A stretch of 64,000 bases of DNA from Meandrina meandrites. Lineage: Eukaryota; Cnidaria; Anthozoa; Scleractinia; Meandrinidae. The notes under the pieces are model-generated. The model did no database searches and was not told where the DNA came from. It worked only from the letters and a program-made list of their open reading frames with translations. A program made the position numbers and the translations under genes. The stretch spans positions 13,015,701-13,079,700 of the forward strand of contig OY855913.1 in the NCBI GenBank assembly GCA_963693305.1, given 5' to 3'. Below are positions 26,697 through 38,667 of this stretch, in pieces. The first letter of the stretch is position 1; each line of letters begins with the position of its first letter.

Positions 26697-27266
26697 GGTG
26701 CTCACGGCCCAAATCGAATCACAAGCGCTCCCCGAGCTCAGATCATGAGAAAATCAATTTTTACGGCCGAATCGCAATTTTCATGAAATTGGGTGCTCAC
26801 GGCCCAAATCGAGTCACAAGCGCTCCCCGAGCTCAGATCATGAGAAAATCAATTTTTACGGCCGAATCGCAATTTTCATGAAATTGGGTGCTCACCGCCC
26901 AAATCGAGTCACAAGCGCTCCCCGAGCTCAGATCATGAGAAAATCAATTTTTACGGCCGAATCGCAATTTTCATGAAATTGGGTGCTCACCGCCCAAATC
27001 GAGTCACAAGCGCTCCCCAAGCTCAGATCATGAGAAAATCAATTTTTACTGCCGAATCGCAATTTTCATGAAATTGGGTGCTCACGGCCCAAATCGGCGC
27101 AAGAGCCGTCCCCGAGCTCAGATCATAAGAAAATCAATTTTTACGGCCGAATCGCAATTTTCATGAAATTGGGTGCTCACGGCCCAAATCGGTGCAAGAG
27201 CCGTCCCGGAGCTCAGATCATGAGAAAATCAATTTTTGCGGCCGAATCGCAATTTTCATGAAATTG
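26697..27266 (+). repeat. 570-bp tandem unit 1 (six monomers)
   Basis: Four B monomers in a row (the first reads gaatcac, the fourth has ccccaag and tttttactgcc), then an A monomer with atcataag, then a ggtgc/ttttgcgg monomer. It is repeated immediately downstream. Confidence 0.88.
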
Positions 27267-27836
27267 GGTGCTCACGGCCCAAATCGAGTCACAAGCGCTC
27301 CCCGAGCTCAGATCATGAGAAAATCAATTTTTACGGCCGAATCGCAATTTTCATGAAATTGGGTGCTCACGGCCCAAATCGAGTCACAAGCGCTCCCCGA
27401 GCTCAGATCATGAGAAAATCAATTTTTACGGCCGAATCGCAATTTTCATGAAATTGGGTGCTCACCGCCCAAATCGAGTCACAAGCGCTCCCCGAGCTCA
27501 GATCATGAGAAAATCAATTTTTACGGCCGAATCGCAATTTTCATGAAATTGGGTGCTCACCGCCCAAATCGAGTCACAAGCGCTCCCCAAGCTCAGATCA
27601 TGAGAAAATCAATTTTTACTGCCGAATCGCAATTTTCATGAAATTGGGTGCTCACGGCCCAAATCGGCGCAAGAGCCGTCCCCGAGCTCAGATCATAAGA
27701 AAATCAATTTTTACGGCCGAATCGCAATTTTCATGAAATTGGGTGCTCACGGCCCAAATCGGTGCAAGAGCCGTCCCGGAGCTCAGATCATGAGAAAATC
27801 AATTTTTGCGGCCGAATCGCAATTTTCATGAAATTG
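27267..27836 (+). repeat. 570-bp tandem unit 2 (six monomers)
   Basis: Same six monomers as 26697-27266, but its first monomer reads gagtcac where unit 1 reads gaatcac. The pattern continues into a four-monomer version that appears to have lost two B monomers. Confidence 0.88.
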
Positions 27837-28596
27837 GGTGCTCACGGCCCAAATCGAGTCACAAGCGCTCCCCGAGCTCAGATCATGAGAAAATCAATTT
27901 TTACGGCCGAATCGCAATTTTCATGAAATTGGGTGCTCACGGCCCAAATTGGTGCAAGAGCCGTCCCGGAGCTCAGATCATGAGAAAATCAATTTTTACT
28001 GCCGAATCGCAATTTTCATGAAATTGGGTGCTCACGGCCCAAATCGGCGCAAGAGCCGTCCCCGAGCTCAGATCATAAGAAAATCAATTTTTACGGCCGA
28101 ATCGCAATTTTCATGAAATTGGGTGCTCACGGCCCAAATCGGTGCAAGAGCCGTCCCGGAGCTCAGATCATGAGAAAATCAATTTTTGCGGCCGAATCGC
28201 AATTTTCATGAAATTGGGTGCTCACGGCCCAAATCGAGTCACAAGCGCTCCCCGAGCTCAGATCATGAGAAAATCAATTTTTACGGCCGAATCGCAATTT
28301 TCATGAAATTGGGTGCTCACGGCCCAAATTGGTGCAAGAGCCGTCCCGGAGCTCAGATCATGAGAAAATCAATTTTTGCGGCCGAATCGCAATTTTCATG
28401 AAATTGGGTGCTCACGGCCCAAATCGGCGCAAGAGCCGTCCCCGAGCTAGAATCATGAGAAAATCAATTTTTACGGCCGAATCGCAATTTTCATAAAATT
28501 GGGTGCTCACGGCCCAAATCGGTGCAAGAGCCGTCCCGGAGCTCAGATCATGAGAAAATCAATTTTTGCGGCCGAATCGCAATTTTCATGAAATTG
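27837..28596 (+). repeat. 380-bp tandem units, two copies (four monomers each)
   Basis: Units 27837-28216 and 28217-28596 share the order B, aaattggtgc A, A, ggtgc/ttttgcgg. They differ by tactgcc versus tgcggcc in the second monomer and by atcataag versus gctagaatcatgag in the third. A rare cataaaattg lies near 28492. Confidence 0.85.
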
Positions 28597-28691
28597 GGTG
28601 CTCACGGCCCAAATCGGTGCAAGAGCCGTCCCGGAGCTCAGATCATGAGAAAATCAATTTTTGCGGCCGAATCGCAATTTTCATGAAATTG

Positions 28692-29831
28692 GGTGCTCAC
28701 GGCCCAAATCGAGTCACAAGCGCTCCCCGAGCTCAGATCATGAGAAAATCAATTTTTACGGCCGAATCGCAATTTTCATGAAATTGGGTGCTCACGGCCC
28801 AAATCGGCGCAAGAGCCGTCCCCGAGCTCAGATCATGAGAAAATCAATTTTTACGGCCGAATCGCAATTTTCATGAAATTGGGTGCTCACGGCCCAAATC
28901 GGCGCAAGAGCCGTCCCCGAGCTCAGATCATGAGAAAATCAATTTTTACGGCCGAATCGCAATTTTCATGAAATTGGGTGCTCACCGCCCAAATCGAGTC
29001 ACAAGCGCTCCCCGAGCTGAGATCATGAGAAAATCAATTTTTACGGCCGAATCGCAATTTTCATGAAATTGGGTGCTCACGACCCAAATCGGCGAGAGAG
29101 CCGTCCCGGAGCTCAGATCATGAGAAAATCAATTTTTACGGCCGAATCGCAATTTTCATGAAATTGGGTGCTCACCGCCCAAATCGAGTCACAAGCGCTC
29201 CCCGAGCTCAGATCATGAGAAAATCAATTTTTACGGCCGAATCGCAATTTTCATGAAATTGGGTGCTCACGGCCCAAATCGGCGCAAGAGCCGTCCCGGA
29301 GCTCAGATCATGAGAAAATCAATTTTTGCGGCCGAATCGCAATTTTCATGAAATTGGGTGCTCACGGCCCAAATCGAGTCACAACCGCTCCCCGAGCTCA
29401 GATCATGAGAAAATCAATTTTTACGGCCGAATCGCAATTTTCATGAAATTCGGTGCTCACCGCCCAAATCGAGTCACAAGCGCTCCCCGAGCTCAGATCA
29501 TGAGAAAATCAATTTTTACGGCCGAATCGCAATTTTCATGAAATTGGGTGCTCACGGCCCAAATCGGTGCAAGAGCCGTCCCGGAGCTCAGATCATGAGA
29601 AAATCAATTTTTGCGGCCGAATCGCAATTTTCATGAAATTGAGTGCTCACGGCCCAAATCGGCGCAAGAGCCGTCCCCGAGCTCAGATCATGAGAAAATC
29701 AATTTTTACGGCCGAATCGCAATTTTCATGAAATTGGGTGCTCACGGCCCAAATCGGTGCAAGAGCCGTCCCGGAGCTCAGATCATGAGAAAATCAATTT
29801 TTGCGGCCGAATCGCAATTTTCATGAAATTG
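28692..29831 (+). repeat. 1140-bp tandem unit (12 monomers)
   Basis: Includes caccgcc/gctgag B, gacccaaatcggcgagag, a tcacaaccgctcc B monomer (29357) and an aattcggtgc monomer. The next unit from 29832 repeats it with one A monomer fewer, so matching markers are 1045 bp apart further in (29357 and 30402). Confidence 0.85.
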
Positions 29832-31161
29832 GGTGCTCACGGCCCAAATCGAGTCACAAGCGCTCCCCGAGCTCAGATCATGAGAAAATCAATTTTTACG
29901 GCCGAATCGCAATTTTCATGAAATTGGGTGCTCACGGCCCAAATCGGCGCAAGAGCCGTCCCCGAGCTCAGATCATGAGAAAATCAATTTTTACGGCCGA
30001 ATCGCAATTTTCATGAAATTGGGTGCTCACCGCCCAAATCGAGTCACAAGCGCTCCCCGAGCTGAGATCATGAGAAAATCAATTTTTACGGCCGAATCGC
30101 AATTTTCATGAAATTGGGTGCTTACGACCCAAATCGGCGAGAGAGCCGTCCCGGAGCTCAGATCATGAGAAAATCAATTTTTACGGCCGAATCGCAATTT
30201 TCATGAAATTGGGTGCTCACCGCCCAAATCGAGTCACAAGCGCTCCCCGAGCTCAGATCATGAGAAAATCAATTTTTACGGCCGAATCGCAATTTTCATG
30301 AAATTGGGTGCTCACGGCCCAAATCGGCGCAAGAGCCGTCCCGGAGCTCAGATCATGAGAAAATCAATTTTTGCGGCCGAATCGCAATTTTCATGAAATT
30401 GGGTGCTCACGGCCCAAATCGAGTCACAACCGCTCCCCGAGCTCAGATCATGAGAAAATCAATTTTTACGGCCGAATCGCAATTTTCATGAAATTCGGTG
30501 CTCACCGCCCAAATCGAGTCACAAGCGCTCCCCGAGCTCAGATCATGAGAAAATCAATTTTTACGGCCGAATCGCAATTTTCATGAAATTGGGTGCTCAC
30601 GGCCCAAATCGAGTCACAAGCGCTCCCCGAGCTCAGATCATGAGAAAATCAATTTTTACGGCCGAATCGCAATTTTCATGAAATTGGGTGCTCACGGCCC
30701 AAATCAAATCACAAGCGCTCCCCGAGCTCAGATCATGAGAAAATCAATTTTTACGGCCGAATCGCAATTTTCATGAAATTGGGTGCTCACGGCCCAAATC
30801 GGCGCAAGACCCGTCCCGGAGCTCAGATCATGAGAAAATCAATTTTTACAGCCGAATCGCAATTTTCATGAAATTGGGTGCTCACGGCCCAAATCGGCGC
30901 AAGAGCCGTCCCCGAGCTCAGATCATTAGAAAATCAATTTTTACGGCCGAATCGCAATTTTCATGAAATTGGGTGCTCACGGCCCAAATCGATGCAAGAG
31001 CCGTCCCGGAGCTCAGATCATGAGAAAATCAATTTTTGCGGCCGAATCGCAATTTTCATGAAATTGGGTGCCCACGGCCCAAATCGAGTCACAAGCGCTC
31101 CCCGAGCTCAGATCATGAGAAAATCAATTTTTACGGCCGAATCGCAATTTTCATGAAATTG
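29832..31161 (+). repeat. Long-range duplicate, left copy (14 monomers)
   Basis: Matches 61847-63176 at a constant offset of 32015 (337 monomers). Shared rare markers include tcacaaccgctcc, aattcggtgc, aaatcaaatcac, caagacccgtcc, tttttacagcc, atcattag, gatgcaag and gggtgcccac. Two differences were noted: cttacgaccc here near 30121 against ctcacgaccc, and ctcaccgccc near 30221 against ctcaccaccc. Confidence 0.87.
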
Positions 31162-31351
31162 GGTGCTCACGGCCCAAATCGGCGCAAGAGCCGTCCCCGA
31201 GCTCAGATCATGAGAAAATCAATTTTTACGGCCGAATCGCAATTTTCATGAAATTGGGTGCTCACGGCCCAAATCGGCGCAAGAGCCGTCCCCGAGCTCA
31301 GATCATGAGAAAATCAATTTTTAAGGCCGAATCGCAATTTTCATGAAATTG

Positions 31352-32206
31352 GGTGCCCACGGCCCAAATCGAGTCACAAGCGCTCCCCGAGCTCAGATCA
31401 TGAGAAAATCAATTTTTAAGGCCGAATCGCAATTTTCATGAAATTGGGTGCTCACGGCCCAAATCGGCGCAAGAGCCGTCCCCGAGCTCAGATCATCAGA
31501 AAATCAATTTTTACGGCCGAATCGCAATTTTCATGAAATTGGGTGCTCACGGCCCAAATCGGCGCAAGAGCCGTCCCCGAGCTCAGATCATGAGAAAATC
31601 AATTTTTACGGCCGAATCGCAATTTTCATGAAATTGGGTGCTCACGGCCCAAATCGGCGCAAGAGCCGTCCCCGAGCTCAGATCATGAGAAAATCAATTT
31701 TTACGGCCGAATCGCAATTTTCATGAAATTGGGTGCTCACGGCCCAAATCGGCGCAAGAGCCGTCCCCGAGCTCAGATCATGAGAAAATCAATTTTTAAG
31801 GCCGAATCGCAATTTTCATGAAATTGGGTGCTCACGGCCCAAATCGGCGCAAGAGCCGTCCCCGAGCTCAGATCATGAGAAAATCAATTTTTACGGCCGA
31901 ATTGCAATTTTCATGAAATTGGGTGCTCACGGCCGAAATCGAGTCACAAGCGCTCCCCGAGCTCAGATCATGAGAAAATCAATTTTTGCGGCCGAATCGC
32001 AATTTTCATGAAATTGGGTGCTCACGGCCCAAATCGAGTCACAAGCGCTCCCCGAGCTCAGATCATGAGAAAATCAATTTTTACGGCCGAATCGCAATTT
32101 TCATGAAATTGGGTGCTCACGGCCCAAATCGGCGCAAGAGCCGTCCCCGAGCTCAGATCATGAGAAAATCAATTTTTAAGGCCGAATCGCAATTTTCATG
32201 AAATTG
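31352..32206 (+). repeat. 855-bp tandem unit 1 (nine monomers)
   Basis: Opens with a gggtgcccac B monomer and includes atcatcag, a run of ccccg A monomers and a cacggccgaaatcgag B monomer. It differs from unit 2 at one noticed base, gaattgcaat near 31902 against gaatcgcaat. Confidence 0.9.
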
Positions 32207-33061
32207 GGTGCCCACGGCCCAAATCGAGTCACAAGCGCTCCCCGAGCTCAGATCATGAGAAAATCAATTTTTAAGGCCGAATCGCAATTTTCATGAAATT
32301 GGGTGCTCACGGCCCAAATCGGCGCAAGAGCCGTCCCCGAGCTCAGATCATCAGAAAATCAATTTTTACGGCCGAATCGCAATTTTCATGAAATTGGGTG
32401 CTCACGGCCCAAATCGGCGCAAGAGCCGTCCCCGAGCTCAGATCATGAGAAAATCAATTTTTACGGCCGAATCGCAATTTTCATGAAATTGGGTGCTCAC
32501 GGCCCAAATCGGCGCAAGAGCCGTCCCCGAGCTCAGATCATGAGAAAATCAATTTTTACGGCCGAATCGCAATTTTCATGAAATTGGGTGCTCACGGCCC
32601 AAATCGGCGCAAGAGCCGTCCCCGAGCTCAGATCATGAGAAAATCAATTTTTAAGGCCGAATCGCAATTTTCATGAAATTGGGTGCTCACGGCCCAAATC
32701 GGCGCAAGAGCCGTCCCCGAGCTCAGATCATGAGAAAATCAATTTTTACGGCCGAATCGCAATTTTCATGAAATTGGGTGCTCACGGCCGAAATCGAGTC
32801 ACAAGCGCTCCCCGAGCTCAGATCATGAGAAAATCAATTTTTGCGGCCGAATCGCAATTTTCATGAAATTGGGTGCTCACGGCCCAAATCGAGTCACAAG
32901 CGCTCCCCGAGCTCAGATCATGAGAAAATCAATTTTTACGGCCGAATCGCAATTTTCATGAAATTGGGTGCTCACGGCCCAAATCGGCGCAAGAGCCGTC
33001 CCCGAGCTCAGATCATGAGAAAATCAATTTTTAAGGCCGAATCGCAATTTTCATGAAATTG
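32207..33061 (+). repeat. 855-bp tandem unit 2 (nine monomers)
   Basis: Second copy of 31352-32206. A third, shortened copy starts at 33062 with the same gggtgcccac monomer and reaches the cacggccgaaatcgag marker 475 bp after the one in unit 2, so four monomers are missing from it. Confidence 0.9.
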
Positions 33062-34771
33062 GGTGCCCACGGCCCAAATCGAGTCACAAGCGCTCCCCGA
33101 GCTCAGATCATGAGAAAATCAATTTTTAAGGCCGAATCGCAATTTTCATGAAATTGGGTGCTCACGGCCCAAATCGGCGCAAGAGCCGTCCCCGAGCTCA
33201 GATCATGAGAAAATCAATTTTTACGGCCGAATCGCAATTTTCATGAAATTGGGTGCTCACGGCCGAAATCGAGTCACAAGCGCTCCCCGAGCTCAGATCA
33301 TGAGAAAATCAATTTTTGCGGCCGAATCGCAATTTTCATGAAATTGGGTGCTCACGGCCCAAATCGAGTCACAAGCGCTCCCCGAGCTCAGATCATGAGA
33401 AAATCAATTTTTACGGCCGAATCGCAATTTTCATGAAATTGGGTGCTCACGGCCCAAATCGGCGCAAGAGCCGTCCCCGAGCTCAGATCATGAGAAAATC
33501 AATTTGTACGGCCGAATCGCAATTTTCATGAAATTGGGTGCTTACGGCCCAAATCGGTGCAAGACCCGTCCCGGAGCTCAGATCATGAGAAAATCAATTT
33601 TTACGGCCGAATCGCAATTTTCATGAAATTGGGTGCTCACCGCCCAAATCGAGTCACAAGCGCTCCCCGAGCTCAGATCATGAGAAAATCAATTTTTACG
33701 GCCGAATCGCAATTTTCATGAAATTGGGTGCTCACCGCCCAAATCGAGTCACAAGCGCTCCCCGAGCTCAGATCATGAGAAAATCAATTTTTACGGCCGA
33801 ATCGCAATTTTCACGAAATTGGGTGCTCACGGCCCAAATCGGTGCAAGAGCCGTCCCGGAGCTCAGATCATGAGAAAATCAATTTTTGCGGCCGAATCGC
33901 AATTTTCACGAAATTGGGTGCTCACGGCCCAAATCGGTGCAAGAGCCGTCCCGGAGCTCAGATCATGAGAAAATCAATTTTTGCGGCCGAATCGCAATTT
34001 TCATGAAATTGGATGCTCACGGCCCAAATCGAGTCACAAGCGCTCCCCGAGCTCAGATCATGAGAAAATATATTTTTACGGCCGAATCGCAATTTTCATG
34101 AAATTGGGTGCTCACGGCCCAAATCGGCGCAAGAGCCGTCCCGGAGCTCAGATCATGAGAAAATCAATTTTTACGGCCGAATCGCAATTTTCGTGAAATT
34201 GGGTGCTCACGGCCCAAATCGGCGCAAGAGCCGTCCCGGAGATCAGATCATGAGAAAATCAATTTTTACGGCCGAATCGCAATTTTCATGAAATTGGGTG
34301 CTCACGGCCCAAATCGGCGCAAGAGCCGTCCCGGAGCTCAGATCATGAGAAAATCAATTTTTACAGCCGAATCGCAATTTTCATGAAATTGGGTGCTCAC
34401 GGCCCAAATCGGCGCAAGAGCCGTCCCGGAGCTCAGATCATGAGAAAATCAATTTTTACGGCCGAATCGCAATTTTCATGAAATTGGGTGCTCACGGCCC
34501 AAATCGGTGCAAGAGCCGTCCCGGAGCTCAGATCATGAGAAAATCAATTTTTGCAGCCGAATCGCAATTTTCATGAAATTGGGTGCTCACGGCCCAAAAC
34601 GGCGCAAGACCCGTCCCGGAGCTCAGATCATGAGAAAATCAATTTTTACGGCCGAATCGCAATTTTCATGAAATTGGGTGCTCACCGCCCAAATCGAGTC
34701 ACAAGCGCTCCCCGCGCTCAGATCATGAGAAAATCAATTTTTACGGCCGAATCGCAATTTTCATGAAATTG

Positions 34772-35817
34772 GGTGCTCACGGCCCAAATCGGCGCAAGAG
34801 CCGTCCCCAAGCTCAGATAATGAGAAAATCAATTTTTACGGCCGAATCGCAATTTTCATGAAATTGGGTGCTCACGGCCCAAATCGAGTCACAAGCGCTC
34901 CCCGAGCTCAGATCATGAGAAAATCAATTTTTACGGCCGAATCGCAATTTTCATGAAATTGGGTGCTCACGGCCCAAATCGGTGCAAGAGCCGTCCCGGA
35001 GCTCAGATCATGAGAAAATCAATTTTTGCAGCCGAATCGCAATTTTCATGAAATTGGGTGCTCACGGCCCAAATCGAGTCACTAGCGCTCTCCGAGCTCA
35101 GATCATGAGAAAATCAATTTTTACGGCCGAATCGCAAATTTCATGAAATTGGGTGCTCACCGCCCAAATCGAGTAACAAGCGGTCCCCGAGCTCAGATCA
35201 TGAGAAAATCAATTTTTACGGCCGAATCGCAATTTTCATGAAATTGGGTGCTCACGGCCCAAATCGGCGCAAGAGCCCTCCCGGAGCTCAGATCATGAGA
35301 AAATCAATTTTTACGGCCGAATCGCAATTTTTATGAAATTGGGTGCTCACGGCCCAAATCGGCGCAAGAGCCGTCCCGGAGCTCAGATCATGAGAAAATC
35401 AATTTTTACGGCCGAATCGCAATTTTCATGAAATTGGGTGCTCACGGCCCAAATCGGCGCAAGAGCCGTCCCCGAGCTCAGATCATGAGAAAATCAATTT
35501 TTACGGCCGAATCGCAATTTTCATGAAATTGGGTGCTCACGGCCCAAATCGAGTGACAAGCGCTCCCCGAGCTCAGATCATGAGAAAATCAATTTTTACG
35601 GCCGAATCGCAATTTTCATGAAATTGGGTGCTCACGGCCCAAATCGGCGCAAGAGCCGTCCCCGAGCTCAGATCATGAGAAAATCAATTTTTACGGCCGA
35701 ATCGCAATTTTCATGAAATTGGGTGCTCACGGCCCAAATCGACTCACAAGCGCTCCCTGAGCTCATCTCATGAGAAAATCAATTTTTACGGCCGAATCGC
35801 AATTTTCATGACATTTG
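34772..35817 (+). repeat. Z block, copy 5 (1046 bp)
   Basis: Complete Z block of standard order and length, ending in a 96-bp monomer and followed by Y core copy 2. It is preceded by a B monomer with ccccgcgctcag near 34711, a context not seen before the other Z blocks. Confidence 0.92.
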
Positions 35818-36862
35818 GGTGCTCACGGCCCAAATCGGTGCAAGAGCCGTCCCGGAGCTCAGATCATGAGAAAATCAATTTTTGCGGCCGAATCGCAATT
35901 TTCATGAAATTGGGTGCTCACGGCCCAAATCGAGTCACAAGCGCTCCCCGAGCTCAGATCATGAGAAAATCAATTTGTACGGCCGAATCGCAATTTTCAT
36001 GAAATTGGGTGCTAACGGCCCAAATCGGTGCAAGACCCGTCCCGGAGCTCAGATCATGAGAAAATCAATTTTTACGGCCGAATCGCAATTTTCATGAAAT
36101 TGGGTGCTCACCGCCCAAATCGAGTCACAAGCGCTCCCCGAGCTCAGATCATGAGAAAATCAATTTTTACGGCCGAATCGCAATTTTAATGAAATTGGGT
36201 GCTCACGGCCCAAATCGGCGCAAGAGCCGTCCCGGAGCTCAGATCATGAGAAAATCAATTTTTACGGCCGAATCGCAATTTTCATGAAATTGGGTGCTCA
36301 CGGCCCAAATCGGTGCAAGAGCCGTCCCGGAGCTCAGATCATGAGAAAATCAATTTTTGCGGCCCAATCGCAATTTTCATGAAATTGGGTGCTCACGGCC
36401 CAAATCGAGTCACAAGCGCTCCCCGAGCTCAGATCATGAGAAAATCAATTTGTACGGCCGAATCGCAATTTTCATGAAATTGGGTGCTCACGGCCCAAAT
36501 CGGCGCAAGACCCGTCCCGGAGCTCAGATCATGAGAAAATTAATTTTTACGGCCGAATCGCAATTTTCATGAAATTGGGTGCTCACCGCCCAAATCGAGT
36601 CACAAGCGCTCCCCGAGCTCAGATCATGAGAAAATCAATTTTTACGGCCGAATCGCAATTTTCATGAAATTGGGTGCTCACGGCCCAAATCGGTGCAAGA
36701 GCCGTCCCGGAGCTCAGATCATGAGAAAATCAATTTTTGCGGCCCAATCGCAATTTTCATGAAATTGGGTGCTCACGGCCCAAATCGAGTCACAAGCGCT
36801 CCCCGAGCTCAGATCATGAGAAAATCAATTTGTAAGGCCGAATCGCAATTTTCATGAAATTG
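35818..36862 (+). repeat. Y core, copy 2 (1045 bp, eleven monomers)
   Basis: Same order as the copies at 14919 and 51781, with one additional A monomer at 36198-36292. The preceding monomer carries a private caattttaatg. A private gctaacggcc is present near 36012. Confidence 0.87.
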
Positions 36863-37337
36863 GGTGCTCACCGCCCAAATCGAGTCACAAGCGCTCCCCG
36901 AGCTCAGATCATGAGAAAATCAATTTTTACGGCCGAATCGCAATTTTCATGAAATTGGGTGCTCACGGCCCAAATCGGCGCAAGAGCCCTCCCGGAGCTC
37001 AGATCATGAGAAAATCAATTTTTACGGCCGAATCGCAATTATCATGAAATTGGGTGCTCACGGCCCAAATCGACTCACAAGCGCTCCCCGAGCTCATCTC
37101 ATGAGAAAATCAATTTTTACGGCCGAATCGCAATTTTCATGAAATTGGGTGCTCACGGCCCAAATCGGCGCAAGAGCCCTCCCGGAGCTCAGATCATGAG
37201 AAAATCAATTTTTACGGCCGAATCGCAATTTTCATGAAATTGGGTGCTCACCGCCCAAATCGAGTCAGAAGCGCTCCCCGAGCTGAGATCATGAGAAAAT
37301 CAATTTTTACGGCCGAATCGCAATTTTCATGAAATTG

Positions 37338-37432
37338 GGTGCTCACGGCCCAAATCGGCGCAAGAGCCGTCCCGGAGCTCAGATCATGAGAAAATCAATT
37401 TTTACGGCCGAATCGCAATTTTCATGAAATTG
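37338..37432 (+). repeat. Reference type-A monomer and its anatomy
   Basis: First monomer of the most uniform run, used here as the reference. Positions 1-40 hold 28/40 G+C and positions 41-95 hold 19/55. Landmarks: ACGGCC at 8-13 and again at 67-72; the A/B cassette at 21-37; GAGCTC at 38-43; TCATGA at 47-52 and 85-90; A/T tracts at 54-57, 62-66 and 82-85. A dyad centred on the second TCATGA has arms CAATTT (79-84) and AAATTG (90-95) around a 5-base centre, and TTTCATGAAA (83-92) is a perfect 10-bp palindrome. Eight CpG dinucleotides are present. TGA stops at 50-52 and 88-90 explain why no long frame survives. Confidence 0.95.
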
Positions 37433-38002
37433 GGTGCTCACGGCCCAAATCGGCGCAAGAGCCGTCCCGGAGCTCAGATCATGAGAAAATCAATTTTTAC
37501 GGCCGAATCGCAATTTTCATGAAATTGGGTGCTCACGGCCCAAATCGGCGCAAGAGCCGTCCCGGAGCTCAGATCATGAGAAAATCAATTTTTACGGCCG
37601 AATCGCAATTTTCATGAAATTGGGTGCTCACGGCCCAAATCGGCGCAAGAGCCGTCCCGGAGCTCAGATCATGAGAAAATCAATTTTTACGGCCGAATCG
37701 CAATTTTCATGAAATTGGGTGCTCACGGCCCAAATCGGCGCAAGAGCCGTCCCGGAGCTCAGATCATGAGAAAATCAATTTTTACGGCCGAATCGCAATT
37801 TTCATGAAATTGGGTGCTCACGGCCCAAATCGGCGCAAGAGCCGTCCCGGAGCTCAGATCATGAGAAAATCAATTTTTACGGCCGAATCGCAATTTTCAT
37901 GAAATTGGGTGCTCACGGCCCAAATCGGCGCAAGAGCCGTCCCGGAGCTCAGATCATGAGAAAATCAATTTTTACGGCCGAATCGCAATTTTCATGAAAT
38001 TG
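37338..38002 (+). repeat. Uniform type-A run, seven monomers
   Basis: Seven consecutive A monomers with no difference that I can see (665 bp), the most uniform stretch in the window. The flanks match the shorter runs at 16344, 53206 and 54346, so it is a local copy-number expansion of the same site. Confidence 0.9.
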
Positions 38003-38667
38003 GGTGCTCACCGCCCAAATCGAGTCACAAGCGCTCCCCGAGCTCAGATCATGAGAAAATCAATTTTTACGGCCGAATCGCAATTTTCATGAAATTGGGT
38101 GCTCACGGCCCAAATCGGCGCAAGAGCCGTCCCGGAGCTCAGATCATGAGAAAATCAATTTTTACATCCGAATCGCAATTTTCATGAAATTGGGTGCTCA
38201 CGGCCCAAATCGACTCACAAGCGCTCCCTGAGCTCATCTCATGAGAAAATCAATTTTTACGGCCGAATCGCAATTTTCATGAAATTAGGTGCTCACCGCC
38301 CAAATCGAGTCACAAGCGCTCCCCGAGCTCAGATCATGAGAAAATCAATTTTTACGGCCGAATCGCAATTTTCATGAAATTGGGTGCTCACCGCCCAAAT
38401 CGAGTCACAAGCGCTCCCCGAGCTCAGATCATGAGAAAATCAATTTTTACGGCCGAATCGCAATTTTCACGAAATTGGGTGCTCACGGCCCAAATCGGTG
38501 CAAGAGCCGTCCCGGAGCTCAGATCATGAGAAAATCAATTTTTGCGGCCGAATCGCAATTTTCACGAAATTGGGTGCTCACGGCCCAAATCGGTGCAAGA
38601 GCCGTCCCGGAGCTCAGATCATGAGAAAATCAATTTTTGCGGCCGAATCGCAATTTTCATGAAATTG

